From UBA11986 sp031402435 (GTDB lineage: Bacteria; Bacteroidota; Ignavibacteria; UBA10030; UBA6906), in NCBI GenBank assembly GCA_031402435.1, contig JANNSJ010000015.1, positions 62,001 through 126,000 on the forward strand: 64,000 nucleotides of DNA. Direction: 5' to 3'. Of this stretch, positions 8,226 to 17,569 are shown one piece after another. The translations under genes were made by a program, and so were the position numbers. The first letter of the stretch is position 1. Each line of letters opens with the position of its first letter. The notes under the pieces were generated by a model, which did not search any database, had not been told where the DNA came from, and saw only the letters and a list, made by a program, of their open reading frames with translations.

Positions 8226-10709
8226 CTACCGGATTGTCACGGTGCCGTTTGTCGTGATGATTTGACCACGCTTATTGAAAGTCAATGGCGCCTCGGGATA
8301 GGTTCCGGTGTTGATGTGCAACGTCGTACCATTCACAAGTGTGTTCACGCCGTTCAGAAGCGAATGGAATGGGTTGGCTGCCGTGCCATCCCCCGGAAGA
8401 GGGTTGTTGAGGTCGACGAAAATATCAAATGGAATCCGCGCCCGATACATCCCTCTCCCGTGCGTCGCAGCAATGAGATACTCCGAACCCTGCCAGAAGA
8501 GCTCATCAACCGCTACGTTCGCAGGGCCTTCGTTGGTACCGTACCGCCGCAAAATACTCCAGTGAAGGCCCTTGTCTTCCGACCCGAAAACGCCGAGATC
8601 AGTCCCGACATATACCCAGTTTTCGTTTTGCGGATTGTAGCGAACGGTGTTGACTTGGACCGCGGGCAGATAGTTTATTCCCGTGCCGCTTCTATTTTGC
8701 CAGGTCTGGCCTGCATTCGTCGTCATCCAAACGTCATCGAAGTTGTAGCCTCCAATCGTGACGAACACTTCATCGGTGTTGAATGGATTAATAGCTATGT
8801 CCGTGACATAACGGTCCGGAATGAGTCCATCGACATCAGTCCATGACCATCCACTGGCAGGGCTCCATGAACTTCGCGACACGCGACCGTTGGCATAGCC
8901 CACCCAAATGATTGTCCCGTTTCCGTGTGCAATATCAATAGCACTGCATGCCGGCGAACCCGCTCCCGGTAAACCCGGCACAGGTCCGCGTATTGCCGAC
9001 CAGTTATCGGCATTGTCTTGCGTTCTCCAGATGCTCGTTCCCCCGGCAACCAGAACCGCCGGCACATTTGGATCCATGGAGAAGGGGGAGATGAACAAGG
9101 ATGTCGCGCCATTTTGTGCATCTGACAGCCCGCTAATCCTTGTGCTGTAGCTTACGCCCCCGTTGTCGCTCCTCCTGATTTCAAGATTCGTATACTCTCC
9201 ATAGAGGATGTTGGGGTTGATGTAATCCACGGCGGCGAAGCCTCCGTCGCCGGTTGTAGGATGCAGCCAGTTGGTTCCGTTCGCAGGCGAGTAGTGCAAC
9301 TTGTCGTTGTCCTGTGCCCCGCCGACGATGATGCTGCCACCCGGAGCTGCGGCACCGCCGTAGAACTGCGTGACTCCAAGGCCGTTGTTTCGTGGAATCC
9401 ATCCGGCATCCTGCGACACTGTGCTGACGTCATTGGTGGCGTAGATGCCCCCATCGTTGCCGAAGAACACGGTCCCGTTTGTTCCACCGAAACCGGGATG
9501 AGCCACGATGACGTGCTGGTCGGCATGGGGCGAGCTTCCGTCAAGTTCGCCCTGCCAGCGGCTGATTTTCTGGAGATTCATACCGCCATCGGTGCTCCGG
9601 TACAGATCAAGGCCCCCTACGACAATGAAATTACCGTCAACGGGAGATACCCAGAGAGCGTTGGCATACCAACCCTGCACACTCAAGTAACTGGTCCCAG
9701 TGTTCCGGAACTCCCAGGTGGCCCCGCCATCAATTGACCGCCAGAGTTCTCCGTTGTTTCGATCCATCGAGACATACATAACCCCGGGGGGACCGAATGC
9801 AACCTCGCAGCGGCCGGTGTTATTCGGCAGCATTCCAGCGGCTCCTGTTGTGAGTTCGTTCCATGTGAGCCCGCCGGTGTTCGAGTAGTACACATCGGAA
9901 TTTTGACCGGCAGGGGGGAGCCCCGTTGCTGCGAGCGCAATGTTACTGGTGTTCGGTGCGAATTTCACGTCTGTTGAAGGGGCTGGCGGCGTGAGCACGC
10001 TCACCCACGTGGCTCCACCGTCGGTTGTTCTCCAAATCCCGGTGTTCGCTGTTGCCGCGAGAAGCATGTTCGATAGAAGAGGGTTGTGAGCGATGCGGTT
10101 GACCCACTGAAAATTTACATTGTTGGTGAACGGAAGCTGCCTCCAGGTACTCCCGCGGTCCGTACTCTTGAATACACCAGCCCCCTGAAGTGCGTCGATA
10201 TTGTTGAATCCCTCCCCGGTTGAAGCGTACATGACATTGATGTTCAAGGGATCGCCGGCGAGAGAGGTCACCGCCAGGTTGGCCATGAAATCATCGACGG
10301 GATTCCATGAATATCCGCCGTCTGTGGTTCTCCAGATTCCTCCACCGACACTTCCCGCCCACATCCATAACGTGAATACCCGATCGAACAATATCGATCT
10401 TATTCTCCCTCCGATATTGCCCGGCCCAAGCCACTGCCAATTCCAGAGCCCGGCATCAAATCGTGGGTTTTGATGCTGGAGTTGACTTAGCCGGTCCGTT
10501 TCTTCCTTTGCCTTGACAAGCGCGCCGAATGCTATTTGTCCGTTGTTGTCAAGACGCTGCATCACACGGAGTCTCTGTCGCGCCTCCGGATTCTCGTGGC
10601 GATCTTCATCTTCCTCTTGTGAGTTTGCCACAAACAGGCCTGTCACGAGCAGCATGGGGAGGAGGCTGAGAAAAGTAATCCTCCATATGAGAGTCAACTT
10701 CTTGTTCAT
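8226..10709 (-). CDS. Large secreted sortilin/BNR-type propeller protein
   Basis: 827 residues. An N-terminal hydrophobic segment (ITFLSLLPMLLVTGLFVANS) acts as a signal. It is followed by a charged linker and then many BNR/sortilin-like blades such as WRTTDGGYSWNPV, KSTDRGSTWRQLP, WRTTDGGATWVSV and SEDKGLHWSIL. Such double propellers are found in VPS10-like and xyloglucanase-like families. The C-terminal ~65 residues (GDGTAANPFHSLLNGVNTLV...GTYPEAP) look like the start of a right-handed beta-helix rather than a type IX sorting domain, so its anchoring is unclear. No catalytic residues of a glycosidase could be identified. First gene of a two-gene unit with the T9SS gene downstream. Confidence 0.8.
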   Translation of the reverse strand: MNKKLTLIWRITFLSLLPMLLVTGLFVANSQEEDEDRHENPEARQRLRVMQRLDNNGQIAFGALVKAKEETDRLSQLQHQNPRFDAGLWNWQWLGPGNIGGRIRSILFDRVFTLWMWAGSVGGGIWRTTDGGYSWNPVDDFMANLAVTSLAGDPLNINVMYASTGEGFNNIDALQGAGVFKSTDRGSTWRQLPFTNNVNFQWVNRIAHNPLLSNMLLAATANTGIWRTTDGGATWVSVLTPPAPSTDVKFAPNTSNIALAATGLPPAGQNSDVYYSNTGGLTWNELTTGAAGMLPNNTGRCEVAFGPPGVMYVSMDRNNGELWRSIDGGATWEFRNTGTSYLSVQGWYANALWVSPVDGNFIVVGGLDLYRSTDGGMNLQKISRWQGELDGSSPHADQHVIVAHPGFGGTNGTVFFGNDGGIYATNDVSTVSQDAGWIPRNNGLGVTQFYGGAAAPGGSIIVGGAQDNDKLHYSPANGTNWLHPTTGDGGFAAVDYINPNILYGEYTNLEIRRSDNGGVSYSTRISGLSDAQNGATSLFISPFSMDPNVPAVLVAGGTSIWRTQDNADNWSAIRGPVPGLPGAGSPACSAIDIAHGNGTIIWVGYANGRVSRSSWSPASGWSWTDVDGLIPDRYVTDIAINPFNTDEVFVTIGGYNFDDVWMTTNAGQTWQNRSGTGINYLPAVQVNTVRYNPQNENWVYVGTDLGVFGSEDKGLHWSILRRYGTNEGPANVAVDELFWQGSEYLIAATHGRGMYRARIPFDIFVDLNNPLPGDGTAANPFHSLLNGVNTLVNGTTLHINTGTYPEAPLTFNKRGQIITTNGTVTIR

Positions 10710-10730
10710 TACCGTAGTCTCCTGTAGGTG

Positions 10731-12176
10731 TTATTGGAGGTTGACGAGAACCAGGACAAGCCCGGTACCGCTCCCGAGTCCTGTCATCGCCTTGCCGATG
10801 ATCGCGCCCTGGGCCCGGTCATGTTCACAGGCCTTCATTGCATGTCCCGCCATTGCTGAAGTCGTCAGCAGATCGCCCGGGCGGATCGGTGCTGTGGTTG
10901 CTTCGGCTCTGCAATACACGCGGCCGGCGATCGCCACGAGCGAACTGCCTTCCATTACTCCATCCTGCCTGAGTGTTATGCCGGGTTTGATTCCTCCCGC
11001 GCCACTTACGATCCCCGCCACTTTTCGATCATAGGGTTCAGTGCTCATTGTGAGTTTGCCGGGAGCGGATTCATCGATCACCATTACCGTTCCGGTTTCG
11101 ATCAGATCATCGCCGGTTGTTTCAAAAGGTTCTGCCAGGTCGCTCCCACCGTTGATTTGCAGTACATTCGCCTGTACCTTCCCGTTGAAAATTCCTGCCC
11201 ACCCTGTCGCGGTTGTCGCTTCAAAATATCCGCCGGTCGCGCTGCCTCGCGCCACGATGCCTGTTCCGATTGGACTGGTAATGGACTCACCTGTCACGCC
11301 GACAGTCTGGCCTGAAGAAGCCGTCGCTCTGCCGATGATCCCGCTTGCATTCAGCAGTGTGGAGGTAGTGATGCCAAGAACACCGGTTCCCAGGGAGGTC
11401 CCGAGGACCCCTCTCCCATTAGAGCCGAGGGCCTTCCCATAGACGCCGATAGTATCCGAAAACCCAGCGACGGCGTAGTTGTTTGTACTTGAGCCGCGAA
11501 CGCCAATGCCGCCCGGGTAACCGAGTATCCCACCTGCGTCTCCCGCTAGTGCTGCAAGCCCGCCGAATGGAGCCTCAGCATGGAGAGCGATCTTGCCGGA
11601 TCCATAGGTCACGACATCCATTGCATCGCTCGTAGCATGGGACACGACGATGCTGTAATTGCTCCCTGAGGTGTCTTTTACTTCCAGATGAGCGGAAGGC
11701 GTGGTAGTTCCGATTCCTACTCTTCCCGTGTTGAAATACAGGTTCCCGCCGGATGTGAGCCAGTTGCCGGCTGAGCTGAGTGCTACCTGGGCAGTTTCTG
11801 CATTGACGGAAGTCATACTGTAGGGTGCCGCCGTCAGTCGTATGCGTGGGACGAGTTCAGGATCACCCCCTACCGTAACGCCAAGCCAATAGTCGACATT
11901 GAATGTGACTGCCGGACCGAATGTCGTGACATCGCCAAGGTCGGTCGAGAAGACACCTTTTTTTGTCCCGATAGTTTTGGGCTCCGTCCAGACGGCACTT
12001 CCCCCCGTACTCACCGTGTAAAGTTTGAATACGAATCCATAGGAGCTGTCGGGTCTTGGTGTGCCGAGCGAGTCCGTGAGCACCCCCTGATAGGAGATCA
12101 ACCGGGGAATGGAGGCCTGAGACGACGTCAGAATGACGACGACGAGAAACGGGAGGAGGAGCAGAGACTTTTTCAT
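10731..12176 (-). CDS. Secreted surface protein with N-terminal 'ISYQGxLTDSxG' domain and repetitive body
   Basis: 481 residues from the ATG at 12176, chosen because AGAGG precedes it and a signal peptide follows at once (MKKSLLLLPFLVVVILTSSQ); an upstream in-frame ATG at 12332 gives no signal peptide. The first domain, 'IPRLISYQGVLTDSLGTPRPDSSY ... VGGDPELVPRIRLTAAPYS', split here for brevity, is a recurring module of FCB and Planctomycete surface proteins. The middle is glycine-rich and repetitive (GVRGSSTNNYAVAGFSD, GVYGKALGSNGRGVLG), like phage-tail or adhesin beta-structures. The end resembles a peptidase-type G2/IMC-like domain seen in tail proteins. Probably a surface filament or adhesin; this is inference. 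Confidence 0.7.
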   Translation of the reverse strand: MKKSLLLLPFLVVVILTSSQASIPRLISYQGVLTDSLGTPRPDSSYGFVFKLYTVSTGGSAVWTEPKTIGTKKGVFSTDLGDVTTFGPAVTFNVDYWLGVTVGGDPELVPRIRLTAAPYSMTSVNAETAQVALSSAGNWLTSGGNLYFNTGRVGIGTTTPSAHLEVKDTSGSNYSIVVSHATSDAMDVVTYGSGKIALHAEAPFGGLAALAGDAGGILGYPGGIGVRGSSTNNYAVAGFSDTIGVYGKALGSNGRGVLGTSLGTGVLGITTSTLLNASGIIGRATASSGQTVGVTGESITSPIGTGIVARGSATGGYFEATTATGWAGIFNGKVQANVLQINGGSDLAEPFETTGDDLIETGTVMVIDESAPGKLTMSTEPYDRKVAGIVSGAGGIKPGITLRQDGVMEGSSLVAIAGRVYCRAEATTAPIRPGDLLTTSAMAGHAMKACEHDRAQGAIIGKAMTGLGSGTGLVLVLVNLQ

Positions 12177-12491
12177 AGGGGTGCCTCTTAGATAATTCTG
12201 GACGTTTGTATTATTCATCACTAGGCGGTAGAAAATTGAATGAGCGTAGCCGAGTATGCTGCTGAAAGGGCAACACAGGAGGCTCATCCACATTGTGGCA
12301 CGCATCCTACGAACTATTGCATAGCAATCCATGACAGCTCCGGGTGTTGTTCAATGAACGGTGACAGTTGAGACAAAAACCACACTAAGGTAGGCTCTCC
12401 CGAAGCGGGTTACAATGACACACAGATGTCATTTTACAGACGGAATTCGAGAATCGGAAGGAAACGAGACGAAGGTGTCTGAAGCGTGCGA
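12177..12491. other. Intergenic region, no gene seen
   Basis: 315 bases between the response-regulator stop and the start of the surface protein, both on the minus strand. No clear terminator hairpin or consensus promoter could be identified. Confidence 0.4.
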
Positions 12492-13121
12492 CTACACCAA
12501 TCCCTGTTTGACCGCCACGGCAACAGCTTGGGCCTTTGAATGGACCTGCAGCTTCTCATAGATATGGCGGATATGGTTGCGGACTGTGTCGAGGCTGATG
12601 AACAACTTTTCTGCGATCATCATGTAGTTGAGCCCCTCGACGAGAAGCTGGAGGATCTGTGACTCTCGCTGGGTGAGCACAGCTGTGGTTCGTTCCGTAG
12701 GGACGAAACGTTTGAAAAGATCAATGGCCTGACGCGCTACCACGGGCGTCATAGGCATACCGCCTGCCACAGCTTCCTCGACGGCGAGAAGCAGTTTCGC
12801 AGGGGGCGTTTTCTTCAACAGATAGCCGTTTGCACCGGCCAGGATGGCGTTGAAAATGTTCCGGTCATCTTCAAATACCGTGAGCATAATGATCTGGACC
12901 CGCGGATGGCGGGCCTTGATCTCAGGAATCGCCTCAATCCCCGATTTTCCGGGAAGGTGTATGTCCAGCAACACCACGTCAGGCTCGGGCATCTTTTTCG
13001 TCGCCTCTTCGACGGACGGATACCTGCCGAGGCACTGGAATCCTTCAGTGGCCTGAAGCAGGTGATGAAGTCCTTCTCGGAAATCATCGTGGTCCTCGAT
13101 AATGACAATGCGAATGCTCAA
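12492..13121 (-). CDS. NarL/LuxR-type response regulator
   Basis: 209 residues. The receiver domain has the acidic pair near residues 10-12 (IIEDHDD), the phospho-acceptor Asp53 in VVLLDIHLPG, the Thr in MLTVFED and the conserved Lys in YLLKKTPP. The C-terminal ~60 residues are a LuxR helix-turn-helix (LTQRESQILQLLVEGL ... ISLDTVRNHIRHIYEKL). It lies 64 bases downstream of the histidine kinase on the same strand and is its natural partner, so the pair form a two-component system. DNA targets are not evident; the surface-protein gene just downstream is one possibility (inference). Confidence 0.93.
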   Translation of the reverse strand: MSIRIVIIEDHDDFREGLHHLLQATEGFQCLGRYPSVEEATKKMPEPDVVLLDIHLPGKSGIEAIPEIKARHPRVQIIMLTVFEDDRNIFNAILAGANGYLLKKTPPAKLLLAVEEAVAGGMPMTPVVARQAIDLFKRFVPTERTTAVLTQRESQILQLLVEGLNYMMIAEKLFISLDTVRNHIRHIYEKLQVHSKAQAVAVAVKQGLV

Positions 13122-13185
13122 GAGACTGGCCCCGAAAATGTGTGCATCATGCTATGGAGATTGCGGGAACGAAGCAATGACATAC

Positions 13186-16146
13186 TCATGTCATCTGCCT
13201 GGTGAGTGAAACCACTGTGCCCCCGCCTTCCCCCGGCACAATGGAGAACTCCGCCCCGATCTCTGACGCTCTTCTTGCCATGTTGCGCAACCCATGTCCG
13301 CGCCCATGGGTACTCTCGGGCACGAACCCGGCTCCGTTGTCGACTATAGTCAGCCGAAAACTACCGTTTTGAATCTGCGCGTCGATGGCGACGTTCGAGG
13401 CCTGGGCATGTTTGAAGATATTGTTGAGCGCCTCTTTGAAAATCAGGAAAATGCTCTTTCGTATTTCGTCGGTGAGGTGCATATCCGGTATCGTGTCCGG
13501 AAGTTGAATCTCGTAGTGAATGCGGCTTGCTGTACAGGTTGCCGAGGCCAGGTCCCTGATGCGAATGAGAAGTTCCGCGAGCGTATCATGCTCGGGTGAG
13601 GTCGACCAGACTATGTCGTCCATGGTTTCCTGGGCTTCAAGCGAGAGTGAGCTGATCTTTCTTACCAACTCGCCTGGTTCGGATTTTTCCTCCAGCTGGC
13701 GCTTGAGTGACTCCGAATAGAGAACCACGCTCCCGAGTGTAGATGCAACATCGTCGTGGAGGTCACGCGCGATGCGCTCCCGGGTTCGTTCACGCTCCGC
13801 AAGCACGGCTTTCTCGGTTTCAAGTTGCTGTACCCTGCCCTGCAACTTCCGGACAGAAACATAACGCACAATACCGCCCACCAGGGCAAGGAGGAGAACT
13901 CCCATGCCGATGATAAACCACCGCGTTTGCCAGAATGGAGCAGCGATGTTGAACGACAGCGCTGCCGGGGTACTACTGGCAACCCCGTCCGCATTTATCG
14001 CTTTGACTTCGAATGTATAGGTCCCTGGGGCAAGTGCTGCAAACGTAATGCCTCGCTGGGGCGTGGGAAGGCTCCAGTCACGATCGATGCCGTTGAGTCT
14101 GTATTGATATTGAATCTCCTTTCCGTCTTTGAAACTGACACCGACAAAGCTGATGACAATGTTGTTCTGATCATGGGCCAGATCGGGGACTGCGCCATGG
14201 TTAACCAGGTTTCCATTCACCATCAGTCCGGCAATGTATACCGGCGGCGGTACGGCATTCTGCAGGCGTTGGCGGTAGTCATATGCACTAATGGCATCAG
14301 GCAAGAGGGCCCACACCCTGCCTTGTCCATCGGCTCTGCACCGTATCACGGATTGCCCTGCAAGTTCGCGGTTACGCCAGGTTCTCATGAGCGTCCGGGC
14401 ATCTATGCACAGGAGACCGAGCGATGTACCCACCCACATGTCGCTGCTGTCTCCCTGAGCAATACCTCGGATGGTATTGCTGAGAAGGCCGTCCGCCGTG
14501 GTGAGTGTCTTAAAGGTTTGGTGTTCCTTGATTGCCAATCCGTTGTACCGGGTGCCGATCCAGAGCCTACCGTCGGCATCTTCTGTCAATGCACGGATAT
14601 GGTTGTCTGGTAGCCCATCGTCTTTCGTATATCGTGTGAACCGGTTATGGGCCCAGTCTCCTCCGGGCAATTCAGCCAGTCCGTCTTCGAAACTCGCGAA
14701 CCACATTGTTCCTGTGCGATCCCTGAACATTTCGCGCACAGACGAGACGGGGATCTCATCGGGATATCGTATGAGTTTCTTCACAATCGGCCTATCACGA
14801 ACATCAATCACGACAACAAGATCGCTCTGGAGGCTGAGCCAGAGTTGATCCTCGCTGTCGATGTATAAACTCAATCCATCGGACCTACGTGGAAAGTCAA
14901 TGCCGGGGAGAAGTCTGTGTTTCAATGTCAGCGAGGAATGATCGTGTCCGTCACTCCGGACGGAATAGCAACGTACCTCTCCACTGAGGTACAGTGCCCA
15001 CAATCTTTTTTGTGTATCGAATACCTCTGCCACCACGGCGTCCATTGCATGCATCTGGGAACGCCATGATCCTTTGCGGTCTGACCAGAGTTCCTGGAGT
15101 CCTTTGTCGGAGGCGACCCACGCATGGTTGTGTGGGTCAAAATTAAGGAAGAAGTAAGTATTCACCCCTTTATTGGAAAACCGGAGATTATTTCTTTCCG
15201 ACAGCCGCGTGATGCCATGGTCCCATGTTCCAAACCAGAGATTGTTCTCGTGGTCAAGGAGTACGGGACTGAAAATATCATTTGGTGTTCCTTGATCGGT
15301 GGCGAAGCGCTCCCAGGGATCCATTCCGAACCTCGCCTTCGGAGTCCTGACGATAGCAAACCGGGATCCCATCCACAGAATCCCGTCCTGGTCGAGCAAG
15401 ATATCCCCGGAACCGCCGGGGATGTATGAATGGTTTACGGCTTCTTTCCCGCGGAACTGAGTCACTACGCTATCGCTCCTGGTGAGCCAAATGTCCCCCT
15501 CATGATCGGCGTACAGTGATGGGATAGTAACCCGCTCCGGGAGAGAGAGGGGGAACGCCTCTGATGAGTCTGTTACCGGTGAGAAGGCTTGCAGCGTATG
15601 TCCAATTGCCACCCAGATCCGGCCATCGGGCGATTCGGCGAGAGTAGAGGTTATGGCGGCCGGTGCATCTGGAACAACTACCAATACAGAGTCATGTGTG
15701 AGGCGACGAATGCCATCTCTTGTTGTGCACCAGAGCGCACCGGTACGGTCTTCGCGTAAGGAATAGATCCTGTTCGCATCGATACCAGGGCCTAGGCTCA
15801 CTGTTGAGAACACGCCATCTTGGATCTTGCTGAGCCCACCTTCGGTGCCAATCCACATCGTTCCCGGCGAGTGCCGGCTTTCGGTGATGGACCAGACCAG
15901 GCTCTGTGGGAGGCCGTCGGCGACCGTGTAGTTCTTGAATGCGAGGCCATCGTACACGCTGAGGCCGTCGAATGTCCCGATCCAGAGGTACCCTCTGGAG
16001 TCCTGACAGAGAGCGGTGATGCGGTTTCCGACGAGGCCTTCTGCGGTGGTCAGGGTGTGGAAGGGGAGGACCTGGCCGATAGACGGCAAGCTGCAAAAAC
16101 AAACCGAGAGTATGAAGAGGCAAAAAGCCAGGATGTAGGAGCGCAT
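13186..16146 (-). CDS. Reg_prop/Y_Y_Y periplasmic-sensor histidine kinase (HisKA_3)
   Basis: 986 residues. Signal peptide, then a large periplasmic double propeller of Reg_prop blades (GYLWIGTFDGLSVYDG, GTMWIGTEGGLSKI, GRLWIGTRYNGLAI), a Y_Y_Y domain (IQYQYRLNGIDRDWSLP ... APGTYTFEVKAIN) and one transmembrane helix near residues 740-765. A coiled-coil linker leads into a HisKA_3 domain with the phospho-accepting His in RIARDLHDDVASTLG (~796), and then an HATPase_c domain (N box FKEALNNIFKHA, G box DNGAGF and GHGLRNMARRA). In related Bacteroidota systems such sensors detect glycans or other extracellular ligands; the ligand here is unknown. Forms a two-component pair with the LuxR-type regulator immediately downstream. 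Confidence 0.93.
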   Translation of the reverse strand: MRSYILAFCLFILSVCFCSLPSIGQVLPFHTLTTAEGLVGNRITALCQDSRGYLWIGTFDGLSVYDGLAFKNYTVADGLPQSLVWSITESRHSPGTMWIGTEGGLSKIQDGVFSTVSLGPGIDANRIYSLREDRTGALWCTTRDGIRRLTHDSVLVVVPDAPAAITSTLAESPDGRIWVAIGHTLQAFSPVTDSSEAFPLSLPERVTIPSLYADHEGDIWLTRSDSVVTQFRGKEAVNHSYIPGGSGDILLDQDGILWMGSRFAIVRTPKARFGMDPWERFATDQGTPNDIFSPVLLDHENNLWFGTWDHGITRLSERNNLRFSNKGVNTYFFLNFDPHNHAWVASDKGLQELWSDRKGSWRSQMHAMDAVVAEVFDTQKRLWALYLSGEVRCYSVRSDGHDHSSLTLKHRLLPGIDFPRRSDGLSLYIDSEDQLWLSLQSDLVVVIDVRDRPIVKKLIRYPDEIPVSSVREMFRDRTGTMWFASFEDGLAELPGGDWAHNRFTRYTKDDGLPDNHIRALTEDADGRLWIGTRYNGLAIKEHQTFKTLTTADGLLSNTIRGIAQGDSSDMWVGTSLGLLCIDARTLMRTWRNRELAGQSVIRCRADGQGRVWALLPDAISAYDYRQRLQNAVPPPVYIAGLMVNGNLVNHGAVPDLAHDQNNIVISFVGVSFKDGKEIQYQYRLNGIDRDWSLPTPQRGITFAALAPGTYTFEVKAINADGVASSTPAALSFNIAAPFWQTRWFIIGMGVLLLALVGGIVRYVSVRKLQGRVQQLETEKAVLAERERTRERIARDLHDDVASTLGSVVLYSESLKRQLEEKSEPGELVRKISSLSLEAQETMDDIVWSTSPEHDTLAELLIRIRDLASATCTASRIHYEIQLPDTIPDMHLTDEIRKSIFLIFKEALNNIFKHAQASNVAIDAQIQNGSFRLTIVDNGAGFVPESTHGRGHGLRNMARRASEIGAEFSIVPGEGGGTVVSLTRQMT

Positions 16147-16291
16147 AACACCGCAATAATGAAGAACGAATCCTATAGGAATCTAATGGAAGTTCTGAAG
16201 GGAATCAACTCGTCATGCTTTTTTGAGAAGGAAGTGGTCGAGGAAAGAGGGCGACAAAAGAAGCCGAGCCGGACTTAAAAAGGAGATAACC

Positions 16292-16429
16292 ATGAGCGCT
16301 GCCCTTTGGCAATTGCAACGTGAACGTAGCACGATTGATGGTTGCTCGCTTTCCCATTCCTTGACTCTCTGCCTGACTATCCCTAATTTCTGCCAGGATT
16401 ATTTTGACCTTCCTTTCTCCGCGAATTGA
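16292..16429 (+). CDS. Possible small protein (45 residues)
   Basis: A short frame that starts at an ATG six bases after a perfect AGGAG. The product is MSAALWQLQRERSTIDG... ending DLPFSAN. No signal peptide, membrane helix or family was recognised. The only positive evidence is the ribosome binding site; it lies in the divergent gap between the histidine kinase and the SGNH lipoprotein and could be a chance frame or a gene remnant. Apart from this, nothing was seen in 16147-16525. Confidence 0.25.
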   Translation: MSAALWQLQRERSTIDGCSLSHSLTLCLTIPNFCQDYFDLPFSAN

Positions 16430-16525
16430 ACCATAACGTCTTTTTTTTTCAGTAAAGGGTACACACGCTTGAGAGGCGTAGTCAAGTACGGGCTGTGGAC
16501 AACCAATGCCGTGGTATTCAAGACC

Positions 16526-17263
16526 ATGAAAAGGATCAACGTGATCAAAAAAAGATACCTCAGTTTCGTCGTTGCCACTGTAGTTCTTGCAGGTAACGCT
16601 GTTCTCTATGCAGGCTGCGCTCATCAAGGGATGGCTCCTGGGCGCGAGAGTCAATTTGAACCCGATATCGCCGCATTCCTCAGGGAAGATGCTGTGCAAC
16701 CTCCGCCCAAAGGCGCGATCCTGTTCATCGGAAGCAGTATATTCAGGCGCTGGGTCCACCTCAAGGAGCAGATGGCTCCGCTACCCGTGTTCAACAGAGC
16801 GTTCGGAGGCTCGAGGACAGATGACGTCCTGAGATACATGGAGGAAATTGTCTTCGCATACGAACCAAGAATCATCGTCTACTACTGCGGGAGCAATGAT
16901 ATTAACGCCGGTGAAAAGCCGGGGGGTATTTATGAACGCATTAGATTGTTTTTCGAGCAAGCAGGCGAGAGACTCCCCAAAACACAGATGTATTTTGTCT
17001 CGATCAACCGGGCACCTCAGAAGAGAGACAGATGGGACATTGTCGATTCGACGAATGCCCTCGTCAGGGACTACTGTTCTCAAAGAAAGAATCTCGGATT
17101 TATCGATGTGAACCCGGTCCTCTTCGATGGAGACAATTCTCCCCGCATGGATCTCTACATGAGTGACCAGCTTCATCTGAAAGACCAGGCGTACGAGAAG
17201 TTCACGGCAGTTATCAAGCCTGTCATTGAGAAATCATGGCTGGAGGTAATAAGTCCTCGCTAA
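16526..17263 (+). CDS. SGNH/GDSL-family esterase lipoprotein
   Basis: 245 residues from the ATG at 16526, chosen because it opens a lipoprotein signal (MKRINVIKKRYLSFVVATVV ... LYAG then Cys). SGNH hydrolase blocks are visible: block I ILFIGSSIF with the nucleophile Ser (~69), block II NRAFGGSRTDDV, block III YYCGSNDIN (~120-126), and block V DQLH (~214-217) with the catalytic Asp and His. The set is complete, so it should be an active esterase or acetyl-esterase. Lipid-anchored, probably acting on acetylated glycans or lipids at the envelope. It stands alone on the plus strand. The ribosome binding site is weak, so the start is moderately certain. Confidence 0.85.
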   Translation: MKRINVIKKRYLSFVVATVVLAGNAVLYAGCAHQGMAPGRESQFEPDIAAFLREDAVQPPPKGAILFIGSSIFRRWVHLKEQMAPLPVFNRAFGGSRTDDVLRYMEEIVFAYEPRIIVYYCGSNDINAGEKPGGIYERIRLFFEQAGERLPKTQMYFVSINRAPQKRDRWDIVDSTNALVRDYCSQRKNLGFIDVNPVLFDGDNSPRMDLYMSDQLHLKDQAYEKFTAVIKPVIEKSWLEVISPR

Positions 17264-17569
17264 CGCAGTCACTGATGAACCCTTATCTCAAAATTGCATG
17301 ATGATGGTAGGTCCGCAGCGCCGCCCTGTCCGAAGGACTCAGCGAGTGCGAGGTCTCTTCTTTTTTTCATCGGATTGCTATTGTTGTACTATGCAATCGC
17401 GACGTCGTTTGACATCCGCCCAATTCGATTCCGCCTAACCGATGAGGGAGTTCAATCACCCCGCCGAGAAGTGACATCTCAATCCGAATTCTCTCTGAGG
17501 CTCCCGTGATCATTGTATATCAATATGTGGTCGTGGAAATCCCAATTTCGGCAATCCACTTCTGGCCTG
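17264..17569. other. Intergenic region between convergent genes
   Basis: About 306 bases between the SGNH gene and the reductase on the opposite strand. No gene, repeat or convincing terminator hairpin was recognised. Confidence 0.5.

Noticed and set aside
16205..16759. Minus-strand frame of 184 codons between the histidine kinase and SGNH lipoprotein genes
   Set aside because: It overlaps the well-supported SGNH gene and shows no family pattern or start signal.
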